Made by a program: the position numbers and the translations under genes. 22,551 nucleotides of DNA from RGIG4079 sp045531405 (GTDB lineage: Bacteria; Bacteroidota; Bacteroidia; Bacteroidales; Muribaculaceae): assembly GCA_045531405.1 (NCBI GenBank), contig JAZSDX010000041.1, forward strand, positions 1 to 22,551, given 5' to 3'. Below are positions 16,140 to 22,551 of the stretch, piece by piece (positions within the stretch are counted from its first letter, which is position 1; every line of letters starts with the position of its first letter). The notes under the pieces were generated by a model. It ran no database searches, was not told the DNA's origin, and saw only the letters and a list, made by a program, of their open reading frames with translations.

Positions 16140-17165
16140 CTATGGCAATAATGATGATTCAGTCACTTCGTTGCGATAGTTATAGTTGTTGCGAAGTGCT
16201 TCAAAACTATGGGGTGAGGTTTTTAGAGCCTGGGTATCGATAAGGGGGTTGTAGGAGTCTATGATTGATTGTAATGTAATATGCTGGGCAGCTCCTGTAG
16301 GTATTCCTTCGGCAATGTTGGGAATTGTGAGGTTAAAATGATGAGCGAGAGCTTCAAGAGCCATTGCTGTGGCACGAATTTTCCCTTCGCGAGAGTAACC
16401 GGCAATGTGTGGGGTGGCAATGGATGCTTTTTCAAGTAAAGCGAGGTTGAGTTGTGGCTCTCTCTCCCAACAATCGACAATTACTTTTGATATTTTACCT
16501 GTTTCAAGAGCTTTAATCACTGCGTCGGTGTCAAAAATGCCACCACGAGCACAGTTAACGATGATAGCACGATGTGAAAGATTGTTAATGAAGTCTTCAC
16601 TACATATGTGATGAGTGGGGTGTTCGCCACTGATAGTCAGTGGGGTATGAAATGTGATGATATCACAGTGACGAGCTATCTCGTCAAGAGACACAAAATT
16701 ATTGGTGCATTCAACTTCGGCTCGAGGAGGGTCACACACAAGAACTCGCATGCCCAATTGTTGGGCCCAACGCTCAACAATACTTCCCACATGTCCCACA
16801 CCCACAATGCCTATGGTGTAGTCGCTAATGGGGCGATCTATAACATGAGCCAATGATGCAAATACATATTGAGCTACTGCCGGAGCATTGCATCCGGGAG
16901 CGTTGGCAATAGTAATGCCTCGGCTACGGCAATAATCGAGATCAATGTGGTCGATGCCTATTGTTGCTGTGGCAATGAATGAGCATGGGGAATTGCAAAG
17001 CAAAGCCTCGTTGCAATGAGTGCGAGTGCGACAAATAAGAGCATCGGCTTGGAGCATTGCATTGGCATTGATTTGTTCGGCAGAGAGATATTCTACATGA
17101 GCTAAATCGTCAATCACTCCTTTGATAAAAGGAATATTATGTTCGATTATGATTCTTAAATCCAT
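16140..17165 (-). CDS. pdxB: Erythronate-4-phosphate dehydrogenase PdxB
   Basis: This encodes 341 residues. PdxB oxidises 4-phospho-D-erythronate to the 2-oxo acid, the second step of DXP-dependent vitamin B6 synthesis. The sequence shows ATIGIDHIDLDYCRSRGI near 68-84, as in PdxB rather than general D-2-hydroxyacid dehydrogenases. It also has the NAD-binding GIVGVGHVG at 119-127 and the catalytic set Arg207 (NCARGG), Glu236 (CWEREP) and His253 (TPHIAGYS), one position off the E. coli numbers as I recall them. The C-terminal dimerisation part is shorter than in the roughly 378-residue E. coli enzyme. The start overlaps the membrane-protein gene by 10 bases, so pdxB is the last gene of the cysE operon. 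Confidence 0.93.
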   Translation of the reverse strand: MDLRIIIEHNIPFIKGVIDDLAHVEYLSAEQINANAMLQADALICRTRTHCNEALLCNSPCSFIATATIGIDHIDLDYCRSRGITIANAPGCNAPAVAQYVFASLAHVIDRPISDYTIGIVGVGHVGSIVERWAQQLGMRVLVCDPPRAEVECTNNFVSLDEIARHCDIITFHTPLTISGEHPTHHICSEDFINNLSHRAIIVNCARGGIFDTDAVIKALETGKISKVIVDCWEREPQLNLALLEKASIATPHIAGYSREGKIRATAMALEALAHHFNLTIPNIAEGIPTGAAQHITLQSIIDSYNPLIDTQALKTSPHSFEALRNNYNYRNEVTESSLLP

Positions 17166-18136
17166 ATGCCCCAGATGTATAGACCGAAATAAACCATAAG
17201 AAAAACAATGATGCCTAAATAACTGCGACGAGATTCATATATCGTGAATAAATGTCCGAGTTGCAGTGCAGCACAACAGTTTAGTAATGGAATATAGATG
17301 ATATAGTTGGTGAAATCGGCAAAAATGAGCAATATTGTTGCGAAAGAAACAATGGCAAAAAAACCGTTGTAAGCGCGAGTCTGAGCGTTATAACTGATGA
17401 TTTTTACAGCATTGGCGAGCCAAGCACCAAAGCACACAAATACTGATAAACTAATCGTTATCAACATTTGAAGTACCTCTTCTAAAGATAGTTGCTCATA
17501 AATGCCAATAAATTGAGGTAGGTTGAAGTTGTTGAAATCTAATATTCCAAAACCAAACAATATCCAAGGAGGAGTAATGAATCCAAGTAATGCTGCCAAG
17601 AATATACGCAAATTAAGGATTCTCATCTGCATGCAACCCAAAATTAATATTGGAGTGTAAAAGATGAATGCATATTGAAAAAACGCAAAGAATGATATTA
17701 AGGCAAAAATAAAGAATATGGCATGGGGGTTGATGTTGTTGTAGGATGTAAATAAAATAAAAGCACAAATGAGCATTACAACACATAACATAGTGCCACC
17801 ATAGAGTTGACATGTGATGTCGGTTATAGGTAATTGTAGGATTAAAAACATCCATGCAAAAATGTTGGTGGGATTGCGAAGAATGTTAAACGTCTTGTTG
17901 AGATATATCATTATGAGTATAATCAAGAAGTTTAGAATCAAACTTGCAACCATTGATGTATATCCCGGTTCGATCCAATGATTTATAGGTAGTAACCCTA
18001 ATCCCTTATTGTCTAAAATAGGTATAACCTTGCCCCAAGAAGAAGCAAGGTATGTAGTAAAGATTGCTATAATTGAAAATGTCAATACAGCATATCGAGA
18101 ATGAAGAAAACGAGATATGTCGCTCTCTTTTATCAT
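17156..18136 (-). CDS. Polytopic membrane protein (DUF6427-like), function unknown
   Basis: This encodes 326 residues with about nine or ten hydrophobic helices, for example YAVLTFSIIAIFTTYLASSW, SLILNFLIILIMIYL, IFFIFALISFFAFFQYAFIF and LGIIVFLMVYFGLYIWGIWI. I see no transporter signature or enzyme motif. Similar proteins occur in Bacteroidetes next to purD and pyrimidine or purine genes, and DUF6427 is the family name I associate with them; that is from memory. It starts seven bases after the purD stop and overlaps pdxB by 10 bases, so expression is coupled to both. Confidence 0.75.
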   Translation of the reverse strand: MIKESDISRFLHSRYAVLTFSIIAIFTTYLASSWGKVIPILDNKGLGLLPINHWIEPGYTSMVASLILNFLIILIMIYLNKTFNILRNPTNIFAWMFLILQLPITDITCQLYGGTMLCVVMLICAFILFTSYNNINPHAIFFIFALISFFAFFQYAFIFYTPILILGCMQMRILNLRIFLAALLGFITPPWILFGFGILDFNNFNLPQFIGIYEQLSLEEVLQMLITISLSVFVCFGAWLANAVKIISYNAQTRAYNGFFAIVSFATILLIFADFTNYIIYIPLLNCCAALQLGHLFTIYESRRSYLGIIVFLMVYFGLYIWGIWI

Positions 18137-18143
18137 CGTAAGT

Positions 18144-19421
18144 TTATTTCATTAGGTCTTTTCCTATGTCTCGACGGAAGTATTTTCCTTCGTAGTCAAT
18201 TTTTTCGATTGAAGCATAGCTGTTTGCAAGGGCTTCGGCAATGTTGTTGCCGTAAGAACTTACTGAAATCACACGACCGCCCGAAGTTACTAATTGTCCC
18301 TCGTTGTCAATTTTTGTGCCGGCATGGAATAGAATGCTATCAGTGACATTTTCACAGCCGGTGATAATTTTGCCTTTGGGATAATCGCCGGGATAACCAC
18401 CCGATACAACCATTACTGTTACGGCAGTGCGAGGGTCTTCTTTTAATTCTATATCACCGAGATTACCTTGTGCGGCAGCTTTCATTAATGCGACAAGGTC
18501 ACTATCAATGCGAAGCATTACGGCCTCGGTTTCGGGGTCGCCCATACGCACATTGTATTCAATTACCATAGGTTCTCCTCCTACGTTAATTAGCCCGAGG
18601 AAGATGAACCCGCTATATGTAATGTTATCGTTGATAAGTCCATTGATAGTAGGTTCGATGATGCGAGTGCGCACTTTTTCCATAAATACTTCGTCGGCAA
18701 AAGGAACCGGGCTTACGGCTCCCATGCCTCCGGTATTTAGTCCTGTATCGCTTTCGCCAATGCGTTTGTAGTCTTTTGCAACCGGAAGTACACGATAGCC
18801 TCCATTGCCATCGCTTAATACAAATACCGAACATTCAATGCCTGAAAGAAATTCTTCAATGACAACTGTTGCCGAAGATGCCCCAAACATGCCCGAAAGC
18901 ATTTCTTTCAATGAAGCTTTTGCTTCTTCAATAGAGGGAAGAATCAACACACCTTTACCGGCTGCCAATCCGTCGGCTTTCAACACATAAGGTGCTTGAA
19001 GTTGTTCGAGGAAAGCATAACCTTCTTCGATGTTTTCAGCTGTAAAACTTTGATAACGAGCAGTAGGTATGTTGTTTTTTACCATAAATTGCTTGGCAAA
19101 GTCTTTACTGCCTTCAAGAGCCGCTCCGGCTTTAGATGGACCTACAACGAGGATATTCTTACCTTCAAAATAGTCGTATATGCCGGCTACTAATGGGTCT
19201 TCGTTCCCCACAACTATCATGTCGATGGCATTTTCCCCAACCCATTTTTCGATAGCAGGGAAATCAAGAGGAGATAGTGCGATATTTTCGCCATAAGCAC
19301 CAGTGCCACCATTTCCAGGAGCAATATATAACTTATTAAGTAACGGACTTTGACTCATTTTCCATGCGAGAGCCGATTCTCGACCTCCTGAGCCAAGGAG
19401 CAGAATGTTGATTTTTTCCAT
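18144..19421 (-). CDS. purD: Phosphoribosylamine-glycine ligase
   Basis: This encodes 425 residues, normal length. PurD joins glycine to phosphoribosylamine with ATP, the second step of de novo purine synthesis. The N-terminal Rossmann-like part begins LLLGSGGRESALAWKMSQS (residues 7-25). The ATP-grasp domain includes PYVLKADGLAAGKGVLI, VVIEEFLSGIECSVFVLSDG, the specific GGMGAVSPVPF motif, and EYNVRMGDPETEAVMLRI with the metal-binding residues. The C-terminal part carries AVTVMVVSGGYPGDYPKG. The gene lies 27 bases after the rlmL-like stop and 7 before the membrane-protein gene. Confidence 0.97.
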   Translation of the reverse strand: MEKINILLLGSGGRESALAWKMSQSPLLNKLYIAPGNGGTGAYGENIALSPLDFPAIEKWVGENAIDMIVVGNEDPLVAGIYDYFEGKNILVVGPSKAGAALEGSKDFAKQFMVKNNIPTARYQSFTAENIEEGYAFLEQLQAPYVLKADGLAAGKGVLILPSIEEAKASLKEMLSGMFGASSATVVIEEFLSGIECSVFVLSDGNGGYRVLPVAKDYKRIGESDTGLNTGGMGAVSPVPFADEVFMEKVRTRIIEPTINGLINDNITYSGFIFLGLINVGGEPMVIEYNVRMGDPETEAVMLRIDSDLVALMKAAAQGNLGDIELKEDPRTAVTVMVVSGGYPGDYPKGKIITGCENVTDSILFHAGTKIDNEGQLVTSGGRVISVSSYGNNIAEALANSYASIEKIDYEGKYFRRDIGKDLMK

Positions 19422-19448
19422 ATATAATTTATTTTAGCTGGTTAATGA

Positions 19449-20969
19449 TTAATTATCTTGATTAGTATTGTCGTCTTCTTGTTGAGCTCGTTTCCAACCT
19501 CGTTTTACCATATTGGGAATTGAGGGGCGCTTGCCAATGATAGATTTCAAAGCATGTTCGTTGCGACGAATAGCCAATGGGTTTTCCGATTCAATTGCTT
19601 CGGGTTTTGCTACACGGCGAGATGTCTTGTCAAATCGGCGAGTTTTGGGAGCATATTTTTCTTCAAGAGCCGATTTGCGTTTTTCACCTTTCCCACGAGA
19701 ATCTTTACCTCCCATGCCTTTTTTGCGTGCTTGAGCTTTCCATTCTTTATCACTCAATCGACGAGGAAGATCTTTTGATTTTTCGATATTTTTACCATCT
19801 TTGAGTTTGCCTCCACTCTTGCGGAATGAAGCATAATCACCATCAAACACAACATATTCACGCAATTCACATTCGAGAGAACCATTGAGAATTGGAGTTT
19901 TTGACGATGGTGCAAGTCCTATTTTGTGGAAGTATTCATCTTGATAACCAATAATCCATGCCGAACCCTTAAACACATGTTTGAGTTTAGAACCTATTGT
20001 AGAGTATAACCCTTCCATATCGTTGGAACTGATACGTTCGCCATAAGGAGGATTAGTGATAATCATGCAATTTTCGGGAGCTTCATCCCATTGAGAGATA
20101 GGTTTGACTTGAATGTCCACATATTTTGCAACACCAGCACTTTTTACATTTTGCATTGCAATAGATGTGGCTTTTGGAGAGATGTCAGCTCCATAGATTT
20201 TATAATCGAAAGAACGTTCTTCACTTTCATCATTATAAAGGGAATCAAAGAGTTCGGCATCAAAGTCTTTCCATTGCTCAAACGCGAATTTTTTGCGATA
20301 GATGCCCGGATTAATGTTGGCAGCAATAAGGGCAGCTTCGACAAGGAATGTTCCCGAACCACACATGGGGTCAACCAATGGACATTGTCCGTTCCACCCA
20401 CTTTTGAGAATTATGCCGGCAGCAAGGACTTCGTTAATCGGAGCTTCGGTTTGTGCAACACGATACCCACGTTTGTGTAGAGATTCGCCTGATGAGTCGA
20501 GAGAAAGGGTTACTCGATCACCTGTGATATGTACGTTGATAACTACATCGGCATCTTGTAACCTCACTCCGGGACGTTTATCTGGACCAAACTTATCTTT
20601 GAAAAAGTCAACAATAGCATCTTTGACGCGATAGGTGACAAATCGAGAATGGGTAAATTCATTGGAGTTTACTACGGCATCGATAGAAAATGTTTTGTCG
20701 AGTGATAGTACTTGTGTCCAATCATATTCTTTTACCATATCATAAAGACTATCGGCATCGGTGGCGATAAATTTATATATTGGCTTAAGAATGCGAAGTG
20801 CTGTGCGACAACAAAGGTTAGCGCGATAAAGCATTTCCTTATCGCCATCAAAAGATACCATGCGACGCCCTATTTCAACATTATTGGCGCCGAGGTCGGT
20901 CAATTCTTTGGCTAAAACATCTTCCAATCCTTGGAAAGTCTTTGCCACCATTTCAAAGTTTTCCTTCAT
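19449..20969 (-). CDS. rlmL: THUMP-domain class I RNA methyltransferase (RlmL/COG0116 type)
   Basis: This encodes 506 residues from the ATG at 20969. A GTG three bases earlier is possible, but the ATG gives the TGATG junction with the upstream cysE stop. An N-terminal THUMP-type RNA-binding region covers about 40-160. The methyltransferase domain has VDPMCGSGTFLVEAALIAANI near 200 (AdoMet binding) and the N6/N2-type catalytic motif TNPPYGERI near 305. E. coli RlmL methylates a guanine in 23S rRNA; this protein has only the first of RlmL's two modules, as is common in Bacteroidetes. The last 115 or so residues form a Lys/Arg-rich tail (KKGMGGKDSRGKGEKRKS), probably RNA binding. The exact target is inferred. 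Confidence 0.85.
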   Translation of the reverse strand: MKENFEMVAKTFQGLEDVLAKELTDLGANNVEIGRRMVSFDGDKEMLYRANLCCRTALRILKPIYKFIATDADSLYDMVKEYDWTQVLSLDKTFSIDAVVNSNEFTHSRFVTYRVKDAIVDFFKDKFGPDKRPGVRLQDADVVINVHITGDRVTLSLDSSGESLHKRGYRVAQTEAPINEVLAAGIILKSGWNGQCPLVDPMCGSGTFLVEAALIAANINPGIYRKKFAFEQWKDFDAELFDSLYNDESEERSFDYKIYGADISPKATSIAMQNVKSAGVAKYVDIQVKPISQWDEAPENCMIITNPPYGERISSNDMEGLYSTIGSKLKHVFKGSAWIIGYQDEYFHKIGLAPSSKTPILNGSLECELREYVVFDGDYASFRKSGGKLKDGKNIEKSKDLPRRLSDKEWKAQARKKGMGGKDSRGKGEKRKSALEEKYAPKTRRFDKTSRRVAKPEAIESENPLAIRRNEHALKSIIGKRPSIPNMVKRGWKRAQQEDDNTNQDN

Positions 20970-21889
20970 CACTGCTTGAATCTTAAAAAATTATTTGCTT
21001 TGGCTTGAACGAGTTTCTCTCCTTCGGCAACATCTTCGGTAACCCAAATGTTGCCACCGATAACGGCATTTGCACCTATTGTTATGCGTCCAAGTATAGA
21101 TGCGTTAGAATAGATAACCACGTTATCGCCAATGATAGGGTGCCGTGGAATACCTTTGATAGGGTTTCCGTCGGAGTCGGTATCAAAACTTTTGGCACCG
21201 AGTGTCACACCTTGATATAATTTTACGTTATTTCCAATAATTGCAGTTGCTCCCACAACAATGCCTGTCCCATGGTCGATAGTGAACCCTTCTCCAATAG
21301 TTGCTGCCGGGTGAATGTCTATTCCGGTTTCACTATGGGCCTGCTCGCTTATCATGCGAGGAATGATGGGGACTTCAAGTTTTACCAACTCATGAGCAAT
21401 GCGATAATTGCTTATGGCACGAATAGCCGGATAGCAATATATCACTTCGTCGGTAGAGATTGCTGCCGGGTCTCCATTGTAGGTTGCTTTTACATCGGAG
21501 TAAAGCAATCGACGCAATTCGGGGAGGTTTGAGATAAATCTGTCGGCTTTTTCTTGAGCCAAAGATGAAATATCAGAGAGATTAATATTTTGATTTTTAG
21601 GAGTATTGAAACATAATCCGGCAGTAATCTGCTCTATTAGAAGCTCGCGTAATTGTTCGCAACGTATTCCAATGTAGTGGAATACGTTATTGTGGTTAAC
21701 ATCGCAGTCTCCAAAAAAACCGGGAAAAATTAGACCTCTGCACAAGTCCACAATGCGAGCAACCGACTGTTGCGAGGGTAACGGTTCGCCATATTGGCGA
21801 AGATGGCACACATCTTTGATGTTTTCTTTGCAAGATAACGCTTCGATTGCATATTTGAGCGCATCCTCAGAATGTTTATTTGCTCCCAT
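20969..21889 (-). CDS. cysE: Serine O-acetyltransferase
   Basis: This encodes 306 residues, longer than the 273 of E. coli CysE. The enzyme acetylates L-serine with acetyl-CoA, the committed step of cysteine synthesis. The N-terminal helical domain is about residues 1-190. The left-handed beta helix then shows ETGIDIHPAATIGEGFTIDH, with the catalytic Asp-His pair (IDHGTG), and repeated hexapeptides such as IVVGATAIIGNNVKLYQGVT, PRHPIIGDNVVIYSNASIL and ANAVIGGNIWV. It leads the minus-strand operon. Its stop shares one base with the rlmL-like ATG. A good promoter lies about 25 bases upstream. Confidence 0.95.
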   Translation of the reverse strand: MGANKHSEDALKYAIEALSCKENIKDVCHLRQYGEPLPSQQSVARIVDLCRGLIFPGFFGDCDVNHNNVFHYIGIRCEQLRELLIEQITAGLCFNTPKNQNINLSDISSLAQEKADRFISNLPELRRLLYSDVKATYNGDPAAISTDEVIYCYPAIRAISNYRIAHELVKLEVPIIPRMISEQAHSETGIDIHPAATIGEGFTIDHGTGIVVGATAIIGNNVKLYQGVTLGAKSFDTDSDGNPIKGIPRHPIIGDNVVIYSNASILGRITIGANAVIGGNIWVTEDVAEGEKLVQAKANNFLRFKQ

Positions 21890-21914
21890 TGTTTCAATTT
21901 ATCTATATGAAATG

Positions 21915-21946
21915 CAAAGATAGTGCAAATTAAGAGCAATAACAAG
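21915..21946 (-). promoter_or_regulatory. Bacteroidetes-type promoter of the cysE-rlmL-purD-pdxB operon
   Basis: On the minus strand a CTTG -33 element (21946-21943) is followed after 20 bases by TATCTTTG (21922-21915), a full match to TAnnTTTG. The start should fall near 21909, about 20 bases before the cysE ATG at 21889. This is the best promoter match in the window. Confidence 0.55.
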
Positions 21947-22035
21947 AAATACTATCTCTTTTATATTCGAAGATCAAACTTATCCTAAATAAAAATGGAT
22001 GTTGATGTCGAACTCACTTAACTAAAATGTATAAG

Positions 22036-22074
22036 AAAAAGGAAAGAGTCCGATGCAAAACCGAACACCTTTCC
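22036..22074 (-). terminator. Terminator-like hairpin upstream of the cysE promoter
   Basis: On the minus strand GGAAAG (22074-22069) pairs with CTTTCC (22046-22041); inner GTC/GAC-like pairs extend it imperfectly, and TTTTT (22040-22036) follows. It would end transcription coming from the gene remnant at 22164-22411. The rest of the 274-base gap between cysE and that remnant (21890-22163) holds only the cysE promoter and AT-rich sequence. Confidence 0.45.
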
Positions 22075-22163
22075 AATAAATCTATTTTTGAATTTTTAAT
22101 TTGTCCAGCTACTTGGGGCAAATCAATTCAGATTCAGCTTTATGTTTTAATTCTGAAATATGA

Positions 22164-22427
22164 TTATTGATGCATAATTTGTTCTATAATTATTTCATCA
22201 ACCATTATTTTGTATGATCCTTCAACTGTAAAGCCAAAAATTCCACTATTTAATCTACGAGAGAAAGTAACGACTTCCATGTTGTCAACAATAAAAGTTT
22301 GCTTAGTGCCTTTTTTGATTATTTCGAAATTTACCTCTTTGTCTTTTCCTGATTTTAATATTAAAACGCCTTGTCTTGATAAACTTTCAACCCCATTTTT
22401 TGTGTTGCAGATGTCTAGTCCTGACAT
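22164..22427 (-). pseudogene. 3' remnant of a secreted beta-sandwich (LamG/DUF1080-like) protein gene, cut by an IS3-type element
   Basis: The open frame has 87 residues but probably no true start. Its upstream part meets the left end of an insertion sequence, and the first eight or so codons would then be IS DNA. The sequence has strand patterns such as SRQGVLILKSGKDKEVNFEI, QTFIVDNMEVVTFSRRL and SGIFGFTVEGSYKIMVDEII. These resemble the end of concanavalin-like domains, in which a short ligand-exposed name-value pattern is followed by GxFGFxVEG and a VDxIxI strand. I do not know the original protein. If the IS boundary is elsewhere, this could be a complete small protein. Confidence 0.4.
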
Positions 22428-22551
22428 AGCGTTACAGTAAAAAGTAACAAAAAATGGAAGAGACTAAACACAAGTATGTTAAGCGAACACAACGAGATTA
22501 TTCAATGCCTTTTAAGTTGGCAGTAGTACAAGAAGTAGAGCACACAGGAAT
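22412..22551 (+). mobile_element. Left end of an IS3-type insertion sequence (runs off the right edge)
   Basis: The transposase start at 22454 shows that the element begins just upstream. A plausible left tip is TGTCTAGTCC at 22412, since IS3 elements usually begin with TG; this exact border is a guess, because the right end and the target duplication are not in the window. Confidence 0.5.
22454..22551 (+). CDS. IS3-family transposase OrfA-like, N-terminal fragment
   Basis: Thirty-two codons are visible before the window ends: MEETKHKYVKRTQRDYSMPF, then KLAVVQEVEHTG. The pattern RTQRDYSMPFKLAVVQEVE is the start of IS3-type (IS150-like) OrfA proteins, where it leads into a helix-turn-helix that binds the IS ends. 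A second reading frame with the DDE integrase domain should follow outside the window. Confidence 0.7.
   Translation, partial: MEETKHKYVKRTQRDYSMPFKLAVVQEVEHTG

Noticed and set aside
19449..19830. Lys/Arg-rich tail of the rlmL-like protein as a separate fused protein
   Set aside because: It is continuous in frame and low in complexity; such basic tails are common on Bacteroidetes RNA enzymes.
22164..22427. The 87-residue frame as an intact toxin or antitoxin
   Set aside because: Its strand pattern fits the end of a larger beta-sandwich domain, and its start coincides with IS DNA.

Overview
The window looks like the chromosome of a Bacteroidales bacterium, a gut-type Bacteroidetes. Muribaculaceae or a neighbouring family is my guess, not a proof. 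The reasons are the DUF3244-like and DUF6443-like secreted proteins, the Bacteroidetes order pdxJ-exbB-exbD-tonB beside nadK, -7 boxes of the TAnnTTTG type, no obvious Shine-Dalgarno signals, and an AT-rich base composition with Bacteroidales-like protein sequences. I see no rRNA, tRNA or CRISPR array.

Bases 1-9300, all on the minus strand, hold a secreted Rhs (YD-repeat) polymorphic-toxin locus. In transcription order it runs: a small DUF3244-like secreted protein; a terminator-like hairpin; a 1146-residue Rhs protein with no variable toxin tip; a 399-residue secreted partner; and a 1110-residue Rhs protein with a conserved RHS core and an AT-rich variable C-terminal tip. An overlapping putative immunity gene follows, and one base after its stop comes an orphan ORF that repeats about 370 bases of the RHS core and runs off the window. 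The repeat is about 95% identical, and most differences fall at third codon positions. This is the layout of Rhs loci that store a spare toxin tip behind the active one, and it is the most interesting part of the window.

Bases 9500-13935 (minus strand) hold a probable operon pdxJ-exbB-exbD-tonB-like gene, followed closely by a TPR lipoprotein with a transmembrane helix and a LuxR-like C-terminal helix-turn-helix. The last could be a membrane-bound regulator, and it sits directly upstream of the Rhs locus. On the plus strand, divergent from pdxJ, are a short ACT-like protein (apparently a CBS-less relative of the CBS protein usually found here), nadK and a YgjP-type metallopeptidase (14064-16110).

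Bases 16140-21889 (minus strand) form a tight housekeeping operon cysE-rlmL-like-purD-membrane protein-pdxB, with overlaps or gaps of at most 27 bases and a good promoter upstream of cysE. PdxB and PdxJ both belong to the DXP-dependent pyridoxal phosphate pathway. The right edge carries a terminator-like hairpin, the 3' remnant of a beta-sandwich protein gene, and the left end of an IS3-type insertion sequence that seems to have cut that gene.
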